Shown here: positions 1 to 11,372 of the stretch, piece after piece
Layout: every line of letters starts with the position of its first letter
How positions within the stretch are numbered: the stretch's first letter is position 1
Source of the DNA: Pilasporangium apinafurcum
Taxonomy: Eukaryota; Oomycota; Peronosporomycetes; Pythiales; Pythiaceae
DNA length: 64,000 bases
Reading direction: 5' to 3'
Assembly (NCBI GenBank): GCA_001600495.1
Contig: BCKE01000075.1
Coordinates: 39,245 to 103,244 of the forward strand
Position numbers and translations under genes: made by a program
The notes under the pieces: model-generated
Told to the model about the DNA's origin: nothing
Databases searched by the model: none
What the model saw: only the letters and a program-made list of their open reading frames with translations

Positions 1-3000
1 TGCTGCTGTTGCATCATCTGGAGATGATGATGTAGTGCTTGATGCTGCAGTTGCTGCTGATGAAGTTGTTGTTGTTGCTGTTGCTGAAATTGCTGATGGT
101 GCTGGTACTCGCTGTGTTGCTGTTGCTGTTGTTGTTGTTGTTGCTGGTACTGGTGTTGAGCCTGTAGATGCTGATGTTGCTGGTACTGCACCTGTTGATG
201 GTGGTGATGCTGTTGCTGCAACTGCTGATGTTGCTGATGCATCGCATTCGTGTATCTGGCGACATTCGCCGCCATATCCAGCGCTTCCTGACGCGCTTGT
301 TGGGCCGCAGCGGCAGCTCTTGCCGCTGCCGCCGCTGCTGCTGCCGCCCGTTCGGCTTCTTCTTCGGCTCGACGCGCCAAGAGCTCTTTCTCCATCGCGG
401 CTCGCCGTAACAGCTCTGCTTCTTCAAAGCGCATTTGCTGCTGGTGATAGGACCACATCATTTCTTGTCTTTGGTCTGCATGTGGAGATGATGCAGGTGC
501 CACAGCCGTTGACGAAGAGCGAACAAGTCCAGCGACAGACATCGAGCCCGATGCATTTGACGAGAGACTTGGGCTCATCTGTGGAGGCAAAGACACTGGT
601 GAAGACGATGGCAATGGTTGTCCACTACTGCTCGAACCACGGCCACTTTGAGACACCGGAACAGATGGCTGATGGCTACGAATGTCGCTATGAACTTGTT
701 GACGATGCAACATTGGAGAATGGTGGCCGGAACTGCGATTATCTGGTGATGAAACATTTAGGAGACTTGACATCAAACCCATTCGATTGTTGCTCGTCGA
801 CGTACTTCTGATGGAGAGTAGATGAGCTGTTGGACTTGGAAGTGTTCGAGGCGAATGAATCGACTCGTTTGACCCGGTGGATGAAGCCATCGACGGACGC
901 TGCTGTTCTGAATGCGGCTGAGTAGTGTGCATGATCCGCCGAGAGTTCTGTTGCTGTTGTTGCAAATCGGATACTGCATCAGACGCTCCACGAGGTGTCA
1001 CAGATGTTCGAGGAGATTCCGATTCATTCAAGATCGATGAAAACGACATGCGACTAGACGTCGGAATTCGAACCGTTTGCGTCGGTTGAACGACCGGTGT
1101 AGGAGAAGAGAGAGGTGTACGTCCGGTGTCTTCCGTAATGTTCTTGCTCAGTTGTTCTTCCTTCATCGAAACGTTGATCGGCTCAGCCTTCAATGCGTCG
1201 TCACGTCCTGATGTCGCTAAATTTCCTATTGTGGTCACTGTGTTGGTAGACTGACCTCGATACGCATTCTGCTGATGCATGCCACTGTCACTGCGAGTGC
1301 TTTCGCCTGAATGACTGCGTACCAGCTGGTGTGGGCTTGTGTTTGGATTTGACTGTGCAGAGGACATACTCAAACTTCTTTGTGGAGCTGCACCACTTGC
1401 CGCGTTGTTCATCATAGCAAGACTCATCATCGCGCGTGACGACATATCGTGATGTGCCATCGGATTACTGGATGCAGGTAGCATTCCTGTGTTCAAGTTA
1501 CTTTCACTCCCACTTGACTCCATACCTGGATAAGACCGAGTACTAGGGGTAGAGAGATTCATGTGAGTAGCTGCAACCGGATGAGGATGACCACCAACAT
1601 GCGCGATGGGATGATAAAGACTTGGATGCGGCACTTCTGCATATGAACCCCTTTGTTGCGGAATCGGTAATTGCATCATATGGCTATGAGGATGTGATTG
1701 CATGTGCCCATGCCCACCATGGCCAGCTGCTGCGGCTGCCGCGGCAGCAGCCTGCTGTAGTGAATGCAGAGAGAGATGTTGTTGTAGTACTGGATGTTGC
1801 TGCTGTTGTGGATGCTGCTGTGAGAATTGCAACATCCGTGAATTTGCCGCCGACTTCATTTGTGCTTCGTGATACGGACTGACGTTTCCTGCATTACCCT
1901 CTGTGGCCATTGCATGGGATTTCTGCTGCTGCTGATGTTGATGGTGTTGCAACTGCATCATTTGCAACTGATGCTGCATGTTCAACAGCTTCAAATATCG
2001 TTCTGAGTTTGAGGTGGCGCCTTGTATCTCTCTAGATGAATCACGTTGACCATGTGGCTGCAACATCGCAAGTGACGGAGTTGACATCTCTGGCATGGAT
2101 CCAACATTGTGGAGACCCTGAGCTATTGACGAAATACCAGGATGCGACGTCACACTTTCAGCCATACTCGCACTAATTGTGGATGGTCCTGACCCAGTCG
2201 ATGACGATGCAACAATAGACGGATTATCGCGAGGGGAAGCAGCATTTAATACGGCAGCGATACCGGCAGCAGCTGCTGATGAAGGCTGTCCATTATTCCC
2301 GCTTGACGCATTCTCGATTCTTCGCTTCAGAATTTCTTGTAAACCCAGACGATTCTTATAGTTCTGATAATAGTTTTTGATTTGTGCAGCGGTTTTCGTT
2401 GGAATGCTGTCAGTGAGCGTGGCCCAATCTTTACCATGCATCTATGCAACAGATATACAAGCAAAGGCGTGAACTCCTTATTCCAATATCGCATACATAT
2501 AAATTGCATCCATCATGCAAATACTTACCGAGAAGAATTTTAAGAAATCTGCTTTCTCCGCCTCGGTCCACTTCTGAACCACTCGTTTGGAAGACGCAGC
2601 AGTTGAATTATTCCCGGAGCTTGTCATCGCAGCTGTTGGGGTTGTTTGTGACGCAGCAATCCCTCCGGAGACGACGTTGATGTTAATCGATGTAGCCATG
2701 CCATCAACAGTACTGACTTGGATTCCACCAGCTGCTGTTGATAATACTGACGATGCCGCCGTTGCGGCAGAGTTTGCAGTAGTTTGAACTTTTGGAGATG
2801 ACACACCAGCTCCTTGCCCAGCGTTTTGTTTCCTCGAGCTCGGTGTTGCATTGCCGCTTTTTGTACTCTTCTTCCCCGTTAGTAATGGTTTTTCGTCTCC
2901 CGGCGTCACTACACGAGGTGAATTCCGATTCCCAGAGCCAGTGGAGACACCAGGAGATGGCAACGGATTTTTTTTACGTCCACCAGAGGTTGCTACACCC

Positions 3001-6000
3001 GAACTGCCTGCAGCACTCCCTGTCAGAATGAGGGTTGCTCCCGCGGCTGATGATGTGGAAGCACTCGATGCTGGGCCATTCGCAGATCCATCTTGTGCCT
3101 TTTTCAGCTTTCGTTGTTGTTTGATCTCTTTCTTGGTCAGCTGCACTGAAGAACCCGTACTTCCATTCTTGCTAGTTCCACCTCCACTTGTTTGATGTTT
3201 CACTTTACCGTCGTGAGATGACTCACCAACTCGATTAGAAGAGGTTTGACCCCTGCTTTCTCCAGTCGTATCAACGGGAATATGGTAGCGCTTCAGTCGT
3301 TCCTCCACAGAAAGTGCGGACACTTCATAGCCCGTACTGTATGAGTTATCACTCAAAAAGTCCGTGAAGTTCACCAAGAACGGTCGTTGCTGGCCAGCCA
3401 CAAACTCGGTCAATTGCTGTGAAAACAAGCTAAACTTTTCAGCATCTGGTGTGCCTTCATTTGCTGACTCGTTATCCACTTGAGCAGCAGAGGGTGGAAC
3501 ACATTCAGACGCAGCCAACATCGTCAGTGCTGATACCCCAGTCACCCCGCTCTCCATCGTACCCGTTGCTTCTTTACTATTATTTCGCAACAATAATTGC
3601 GCCCCTGCCGAGTTAATGATATTATCCGATGCCTGATGGGATCGAAAGTTTGAAGGATGAAGCAGCAGCCTCGCCACTTTTTCAGGAAACTTGACACCTA
3701 AGCAAATCGCCGCACATGCCGACAAATTCCAGCAGCTCCACGTATTCTTGGATCCAGTTCCACGACGCCGAAGTTGCTGTTCACGAAGAAGCGCTTTGTA
3801 ATCCACGATTTTCTTGGTACGGTAATAGAACGTAATTACATCGCCGGTTGTTTTGTTGCTAAGAAATGACGCAATCCTTGGAAAGTTTTTTGGATATTGC
3901 AGGAATTTGTCGATGTAAATACACTTTTCCAAATCTCCCCATGGATTTACAAGCATTTCCGCTTTTTCACGCTGCTTCAAATCCATTACCAGTCCGTCAG
4001 ACATGCATCCCTGGCCATTCGTATATCGCACAAAGATGCGTGACCGTCGCTCGGCAGGCGAGATAATCATGTCGGGCAATACTGTCGAAATAGCATTTTT
4101 GAGTCGCTTCTTGCGTATTTCTTGATCAATCAACGCTTGTGCTTTTGCTTGCTCCAGCTTTTCAAGCTCGTTCCTGGTGTGAAGATCAGCACTCGAATTA
4201 TTTGTCAGTCGTGATGAAGTACGCACAACCGCATTTACAGAACTCGAAGTTGAGGAGGCGAGAGGATTCGCATCTGTGGTACCTAAAGCAGTATTGTTAC
4301 TAGCTCCAGGTACACATAGTTGTGGGTGCGAATGGGAGTTACCAGTCGAGCTTTGCCCAGTTGACGCATCTCCACCGGCTGCCGTCCCTTTTTGTTTTTG
4401 TTTCAGTTTCTGCTTGTTGCGTAGCTTGTCTTGGCGCTTACGGTCCTTTTCCATTTTCTTCACGCGCACTTTCCAAGCCTTCTTTAAGTCCACATATTCG
4501 CGTGCCGATTTCTTTAGATGTTCATAACGCAGACGATTTCGCTGACGGACTTTAAGTCGTACACATTCCGCCAATTCATTACCACGATCAATATTACGCT
4601 GGTAAAATGGGTAATCTGATGGTTGATGATAGATCTTTGTCTCGACTATTCCATTCACCATTCTCACTGGGACATCCTTGTTTGCTGCAGCCGCCTTTCG
4701 CATATTATCGAAGAATAAATTCCCAACCAATTCTATCATGGCTCGATCGACAGCAACTCGCACTCGCTTAGGTTTATTCGCCTCTGCTTGCTCCCATATA
4801 TTGTTAATAGGATTAACGGCGTCGCTATCAACTACAACTGTCGTTGCAGCCGTTTGACCATCCAGATGGACCGATGCTGATGCGTCCTCTTCGCTTGATT
4901 CTTGTGATACCTTTGCCGATTCCTCCACTTCCACTACCAGTTTTTGCAGCATCTTAATTTGCTTTTTGACCTCAGAGATGTCCGAGTCCAACTCATCAAT
5001 TGATGATAAGATTGCTTCTTTTGAAGGTCTAGATACTATGTCAGCATCTGTATCTGGTTCAGTGCTACTCGATACTTCCACTGTCACAGCATTTCGTGCT
5101 TCTTCATTTCGCTGAGGTCCAAATGATGAATCAGCAACCTCCATTTTCTGATCTCCATCTTTGTCGTTTTCACTCACACGAAGTTCTCCGTCTTGGATTG
5201 AGCTCGTGGTTGATTCAACCTCATTTTTATCGCCATCCTTTTTAACAACCAGTACTTCAGTTTTGATGGACATCACGCTTTGGCCATTGACCTGATCAGC
5301 TGAAACGACTGAATGTGATGATGATTCTTCAGAGATATTATCACCTTTACTTGGACTAGAGTTACTACTCAACTCTGGCACCAAACCTTCACCCCAACCA
5401 ATCCTTGGACGCTTTTGCGGTTGAGACGGAGATAAAGCGACAAGTCCTTGTCCCCATCCCAATCGTGGGCGCTTGCTTATCTTCGTAGGAGTAGAAACAC
5501 CAGCGTCTCCATCAATGTCTGCAGAACTGGACGGTAACAAAATATTGCTAGTTGGTAATGGAATATCAGGTAATGCTGGTAATTCCTCACGTAGATCCGA
5601 AGCTGCCTCAGCTGGACGAGTGCTCTGATGTGGGCGTGATTCACGCCGTGGCGAGTTTCTATCCACTGGTCCTTTATTCGATTTCAAATGATCTAAAACA
5701 GATCTATCGCCTCCTCCGGATCCAGATGCTCGAATTTCTTTCTGCGTGGCTTCATCTTTTCTTTCTTCATCTCGTCTCAGTCGTTTCCTTCCATCACCGT
5801 TACTATTATCTCCAGACAGTTGCTTGAGAGGGGAATGAGCGGATGGTGTTATTGAATGGGTCGAAGTCGAAGTTGTAGAACGTGCCACAGTAAATGATTT
5901 TGATTTGGACAGCATCGGATGAGCCCGCTCAGTGCGATCTGAAGTGAAAGATGCATGCCGTTCTAATCCCAATCGGGACCCACGTTGTGGAGATTGTACT

Positions 6001-8716
6001 TTGTGATCTGAAGAAACACCACGATGTTTGGGGTCCATGTCACGCCGATCATGATGTAATGAAGTCATTGGTCGCAAGGATGCATTGCTGGTAGCATCCT
6101 GATACCCACTGTCTCTTCGCTCTCTGCTGATTGCAGTTGAGGGTGACGACGAAAACGAAGCTGCACGCGGTTTCACGTCATCCCTATCAGTACCTTGACT
6201 AAACGAACCTGTACGTCGAAGGTTCCTATCATCTGTCATACTCAATCTTCTCATTGACTCTGGAGCTCCTCGCTGGTCTCGTGCTATCGGATCGTTTTTA
6301 GATCTCGCACTTCGATCCTCCGGCTTCCTAGTTTCAGTAATATGTCCCCTACCAACATCGCTACGCTGAGTATCTGCAGTTCGTTCACGTGCAACCCTCG
6401 ACGTTTCGTCAGATGATGTTGTAGTCGACACTGGGGCAGTGACAGGCATGCATACATCCTTTGCTACTGCACCACTAATAATCGGTGACTCTTGCTTTCC
6501 CGTTTCTTGATACACTTTTTCAGATGTTCTTGATTCTGTTATTGGTGAAGCAGGGGAAATATCACTTAGAGCCTGTAAACTTTCCACATTGGTCATACGC
6601 TGATCACCCAATTCTTCTTTATCATCAAGTACAAAGGTTGCACTGGTAGCCTCACCATCTGATGTAGCAGTTCCGTCCATCGCTTTCGTAGTGTCAAGAA
6701 TTGGCTGCTGCTTAATCTCCTCTTGTGCAGCAATTTCAGAACTACTAGAAGTGATAATTGTTGATTCAGTCCCATGTACACGTTTTTCAGGTGATTTCAC
6801 TTCGGCGTCGATGATAATAGCGTCAGTTGAAGGTTGAGAGTTCTCATCCGATTTACCAGAAAGTGGTTGTGTGTTTTGATCGCTGTTGCTTTTCATATGC
6901 ACTTGTAATTGCTCAATTTGAATACCATCGCCGATCATAACGGTTTCTTCTTGCATTGGTGAGCTCATTTGGTGATCCAGTTCTTTATTTTTCGCTGTAT
7001 CCACTTTCGCCTTTGTGTTCACTGATGAAGGCGGTGACTTTACCGAATCACCTGCATGTGGGCTTTCTGGTTGTTGCGATGTTAGTTCTGTCGTCACCGC
7101 GAAATCCTTATCGTCACTAATGGAATCAATTTGACTCTCTCCCGCTTCCATAGTCTTTTCGAAAGCATTTGCTGTGGTTTCCGGCGCTGGCGAGTGGACC
7201 TCGATAACCGTAACAGGACTCCTCATCACGGGTACGACGCTTTCATCCATCGCTAAATCCTTATCTTCGCCAGACGACAATAATAACTGTTCTTTAGCAT
7301 CATCTGCCTTGTCCTTATGTGCGGAAGTAGCAACATCCTTATCATCGACTTCGCCGGTCTCCTTTACGCTTTTCACAACGTTCGTCTCTTTAGGCTGACC
7401 ATTCTTTTTCGCTTCTTCGTCAGTCTGTGCAGAGACTGATTCTTTTGGAGTGGATGCCCGACTGCCACTGTTGTTGCTACTTGTGCTCATATGAGGGCTT
7501 GGACGTGGAGGTAGCGTGCGAGCGCTCAATAATAAGCCACGTTTGGTCCGAAGTTCTTCTTTCGCTTTCTCCTCGTCGCGGCTGGTTTTCTCCTCTAAAG
7601 GCTTCGTAAATGACTCGCTTCGCTTTAGTTGCTCTGAAGACGCACTGGCACTACGCCTCTCTCGTTCCCGCAACTGTCGCTCTCGTCGATCTCGGAAACT
7701 CCCACTCACTGGCGGATTTCCCTCTGCATTGGCTCTTTCTCGACTTGGTGATCGTCGATTATTTCCTCCTTTACCAAAGGGGTAGCGCTGCTGGTCTTTC
7801 GGGTGGAAGCGTCCACTGCCGCGCGGATACGATGGATATCGTCCACTCCCTCGTCCACCGCTCCATCCACCACGTCCACCTCCATGGTCTGACGGTTCAC
7901 GCTCGCGACTGTGTCCTCTGTAATAATCGTTACCATACCGTTCTCGCCCTCCAGAGCTAGGGGTGTACGGATATGGACCTCCTCGATCCCATCCACCTTC
8001 ACGTCCGCTAAACGATCGATTGCCGCGTGGTGACCAGGATCTGGACCTTGATCTCGATCGTGACCGTGAAAACGAGCGCATGGATCGAGGCGACCGTGAA
8101 CGCGACCGACTGCGTGGTGACCGTGACCGCGCTGGCGACCGTGACCGTGAACGAGAATACGACCGATGGCGCGGGTGGTTGAAATGTGATTGTGGCCGCT
8201 GGTGGTGATACGGTCCTCGGTCTGCATCAAATTGTCGTGGCTGGGAACGTTGACGGTTGAAATATCCGCCTCCATACTGGTTATTCGAGTGGAAATTATT
8301 ATTATTATTCCCACGTCCGGTGCCTCCTCCTCTATCTCCGCGATTATCGTAGTATCTCCCGCCAAAGCGACCACCACGTCCTCCGCCACCACCTAGACAA
8401 TCACACACACAGAAATGAGTATGTCAACACGCATGCGGCAAGCAACCCCTCAAAAATTAAACATACCAGGAGACGAGCGCCATGTGGAGTTATCTGATGG
8501 CTTTGTAGTGCGATTTGCTATAGTAGAGCTTGTCGTAGTAGAAGTTGCTGAACTATTTGTAGCTGTTGCCGTTGAAGAGCTACTTGTGCTGGAAGCGTCA
8601 ATTGTGCTCGCTGTTACGCTATCTTTCTTGGTATTATTGAGCTGAATAATGCGTGACTTGGTCGTAGATTCTGTAGAAACGACAACGGACTCTGCGTCCG
8701 CGCTTTTATCCGCCAT
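1..8716 (-). CDS. NCoR/SMRT-like nuclear corepressor with two SANT domains (partial, runs off left edge)
   Basis: Three exons read right to left: 8716-8467, 8392-2529 and 2441 to beyond position 1, giving at least 2,850 residues. Introns 8466-8393 (74 nt) and 2528-2442 (87 nt) have GT-AG ends and keep frame; the second splits SANT2. Order: Ser/Thr-rich start, RGG box, long Arg-Ser-rich stretch (about residues 85-250), long acidic/Ser-rich linker, two GWG motifs (RPRLGWGQGL and RPRIGWGEGL, about residues 1052-1085), a conserved helical block, SANT1 (about 1560-1615, with FLQYPKNF and TFYYRTKK as in NCoR/SMRT SANT1), a Gly/Ser/Thr linker, SANT2 (about 2022-2070, WTEAEK to IKNYYQNYKNRL), then a Gln/His-rich tail. 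NCoR-family SANT1 activates HDAC3-type deacetylases and SANT2 binds histone tails, so a nuclear HDAC corepressor is the likely role. The RS/RGG N-terminus is unusual for the family. The family call is firm; the partners are inferred. Confidence 0.86.
3..240 (-). repeat. CAG/CAA trinucleotide-rich tract (poly-Gln/His coding)
   Basis: Imperfect CTG/TTG repeats on the plus strand, read on the minus strand in the corepressor frame as runs of Gln mixed with His, Leu and Tyr. The tract is interrupted by CAT and CAA codons, which should limit slippage. A second, smaller Gln/His run lies near 1,925-1,980 and another near 1,775-1,815. Confidence 0.8.
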
Positions 8717-9173
8717 TTCACGCCCCACGCTCACGCGGTTTTCCTCGTCTGATCTTCCGACGTCCTCCTCTTCTTCGTTGTTATAACGAAGAGAGGGCGC
8801 AGAGTTGAACGAGAAAAATATCGTGTGGTCCACAAAAATTAAGCAGTTGGCACAAAGGGACAGCGTCACGTTTATACCCAATCAGACGAGGCCACGTAAT
8901 ATCAACCAATCATCTTTGCTGAGTGGATAATTGAATAAACTCCATAAATTAATATTTGTTACAATGGTTGACTAATATTTCTTTATATGGGATATAGCCC
9001 ATCAGGCATGTCAGTTACCTCTCTTTAATATTGTTTAAACTACATGAAAAGCATATTTTAATATATTAATAAAGAAAATTTTATAGACTATGTCTTTATA
9101 GCCAGGTTTTCAGTATCGTGGATCTCTGGAATTGGTAAACACACCAACATAATTTGTACTCAGGCGAGAAAGG
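8717..9173. other. Divergent intergenic region
   Basis: AT-rich spacer of 457 bases between the minus-strand corepressor start and the plus-strand Cys-rich gene, so it should hold both promoters. Short ATATTAAT-type runs occur near 8,940-9,080. No gene or recognisable element seen. Confidence 0.6.
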
Positions 9174-9947
9174 ATGGCCCTGCATCGTGCACTCAATCCC
9201 GAGCTGGTACTCTGCGGCTCGTGTCGAGATCAAGAAGAAAACGAGAGCCGATGGACGCCGTACATGGACGAAGATAATAATAACGCTTTGTTGGTGCGTG
9301 ACGTTTGCTCGGCACTGAAGTGTCCTAATTTGCAAGTGCGCAACCATTTCTGTGTGGACCATGTGTTGGAATACGAATGCGCATGGCAAGGTATGTACCA
9401 AGTGCGTTGCTGCCACGTCTGCCGCACTGGTATTTTGCAGCTGTATCAAGATAAACAAGAGGTTTGGTTGATTCTACGACCAAATGAGCTCAATCGTCAC
9501 GCACTTGGGGTTGAGCGAGTATGGAAAACGCCAACAGGTACAGTGTTGCGACATTCCACACCTCAACGCTCGAACACGAGATCGCATGGAAAGCGACCAC
9601 GACGTTCTTTGCGACCCCGTGGGCAAACGAAAGAGAAAGAGTGGACTCGGGCGTTGGAATGGAGCAAAGGGATGATTCCCAAAGCCGAACAGTTATATTT
9701 ATGGAAGGAAAATAAGCGACGCAGAGAAGCGGCCCCTTCTGTTTACGTCCCTCCGTCTATAACTTCCCCCGATCCAGTGAATATCCGTCCAGATCCCACG
9801 GCCGTATTCTGTGCTGTGCAAGGCTGCCAACATTTTGCGAAAACTGGTGATTGCTGTCGTTTTCATTCCAAGAAGCCATTAATATTCAAGACATCACCGT
9901 TAGTGAGTTCCACGGCAACTATCAGCTCGATTAGTACCAGTTCATAG
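9174..9947 (+). CDS. Cys/His-rich protein, putative zinc binding, unknown function
   Basis: Single exon, 257 residues. The N-terminal 95 residues carry many Cys/His (CGSC, CSALKC, FCVDH, CCHVC), suggesting one or two zinc-binding modules. The middle is basic and Arg-rich (about 130-155). Near the C-terminus CAVQGCQHFAKTGDCCRFH has the Cys-x4-Cys, Cys, His spacing of the short WRKY19-like zinc knuckle common in oomycete proteins. A GTATGT...TTGCAG stretch at about 9,392-9,441 looks like an intron, but it is 50 nt and would break frame, so it is kept as coding. No enzyme motif is visible. Nucleic-acid or protein binding is only an inference. Confidence 0.6.
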   Translation: MALHRALNPELVLCGSCRDQEENESRWTPYMDEDNNNALLVRDVCSALKCPNLQVRNHFCVDHVLEYECAWQGMYQVRCCHVCRTGILQLYQDKQEVWLILRPNELNRHALGVERVWKTPTGTVLRHSTPQRSNTRSHGKRPRRSLRPRGQTKEKEWTRALEWSKGMIPKAEQLYLWKENKRRREAAPSVYVPPSITSPDPVNIRPDPTAVFCAVQGCQHFAKTGDCCRFHSKKPLIFKTSPLVSSTATISSISTSS

Positions 9948-10290
9948 GCAACGAACTTATCCAAGTTAATGAAAGTGATGCATGTGTGAAGATGGAGAAG
10001 ATGCCAGTGAAATGAATTCATGGATCTGGCATTGATGAACCACACTAATTGATACAATAACGCTATTTCCCGTAAATGATGGAATATAACGTTGGATTGA
10101 TGTTTTATTCGTGTTGGTTACATTCGACAACAGTGAGGAAAATGGAAGCAGGTGAAAGGCAATCAAGCGTCATGCCCTTGAGTGGATCAACTGAAGAAGC
10201 TGGTAGTGGTGTGTGGGTGTCTTACTATTGCCTGCCATACTACATGCTATACACGCTACTGGACTCTGACATCATATGAACATAGCGTTT
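9948..10290 (+). other. Intergenic region
   Basis: Spacer of 343 bases holding the 3' end of the Cys-rich gene and the promoter of the Myb/SANT gene. It contains short AT-rich stretches but no clear element. Confidence 0.5.
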
Positions 10291-11194
10291 ATGTCCCGTA
10301 AACGTGCGCGCTTCAACACTAGCGACGATTTGTGGTTGGTACAGGCTGTTCGCCGCTACGAACCATATGCAGCGGAGCATGGCACGAAAATCCAAGTATG
10401 GGAAAAGATTGCCATCGACATGCGCGCAAGTACAGAGAAGATGAAGATGCTTCAAATCACCAGTCGAGCTGTATCCGATCGGTGAGATCAATATAATACA
10501 ATGCAATTGACTGTCGTAGAAGTGAAATTGGCGATTTTTAATATTGTCCTGCTGGAGTTGCAGATTCCAGCTGCTGTTAAGGATGCATCGCAAAGGCACA
10601 TTGAAAATCAAAACGAATTCCGAAACAGGTGGACAGTTATCTCAGATGCTTAGTGCAATGTTGCAAGAGGTCGCAACTCGGATGGAAGATGTCAGAGCTA
10701 ATCGAGGTAAAACGTCATTCAATAAGGTACCGACGTCATGGTAGCAGCACTAAAGCTTTCATATTGCTGTTGCTGTTGTAGCTGCAGGAGGAGAAGTGAC
10801 AATTGAAAGCTTACAGAATGAAGAGGGCGAGACCGAAGATGGGAACACAGCATCAGAGAGCCCAAAGCTCAATTTACGAGATAATGATGATCTAGATATC
10901 ACCACAGAGCCCGATGAAAGTTCAATTATTCTACCAGAACAAGAAGAATCTCAGCACGTGCTAACGGCGCAACTCATCGCTATCAAACAGGAAAAATTGC
11001 GCCTGAAGAAGCGCAAACTGGCATTATTGACACAACAACACGAGGAGAAAATGGCATTGTTGCGCCAACGATTGCATCTCGAAGAACGCAGGCTTCATGA
11101 AGAGACCGTGACGCGGAAACACGAGTGGGAAGCGCTCTTGGCGACCTTGAGAAGCAACATTAATGGTGACATGCCGACCATCACCTCGATCTAA
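10291..11194 (+). CDS. Myb/SANT-like DNA-binding protein with C-terminal coiled coil
   Basis: Three exons: 10291-10481, 10564-10706 and 10782-11194; introns of 82 and 75 nt have GT-AG ends and matching phases. The product is 248 residues (an in-frame ATG at 10276 would add five). The N-terminal domain (about 8-80) has the Myb/SANT-like pattern: DDLWLVQAVRRYEPY, a WEKIA helix, ITSRAVSDRF, then LLLRMHRKG; intron 1 falls between D-R and F of the last helix. This arrangement is common in oomycete transcription-factor-like proteins. Residues about 165-240 are Glu/Lys/Arg-rich with heptad Leu and probably form a coiled coil. A sequence-specific DNA-binding role is inferred; targets are unknown. Confidence 0.65.
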
Positions 11195-11372
11195 GTGTAC
11201 TTCTACCTCTGTAGATTCTGTTATTGGCTAAAATTGGATATGATTTTTGATTTCTACCAATCATATGTCTTTTTATTAAAAAACGTTGGTTTAATTGCTT
11301 CTTGTTTGGCGTATTATACGTCAATGTGTGCGCGACTTGACCGCAGTGTTTCCCCTCGGACATAAAAGCAAT

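Noticed and set aside
35-811. Plus-strand 258-codon open frame at the left edge
   Set aside because: It lies antisense to the Gln/His-rich exon of the corepressor; its Val/Ala/Asp composition is the mirror of CAG/CAA repeats.
7706-8392. Minus-strand 228-codon open frame with His/Asp/Gly bias
   Set aside because: It is an alternative frame of the RS/RGG repeats in the corepressor exon; low-complexity codons keep several frames open.
9392-9441. Intron-like GTATGT...TTGCAG stretch in the Cys-rich gene
   Set aside because: 50 nt long; removal would shift the frame and lose a CCHVC zinc-ligand motif.
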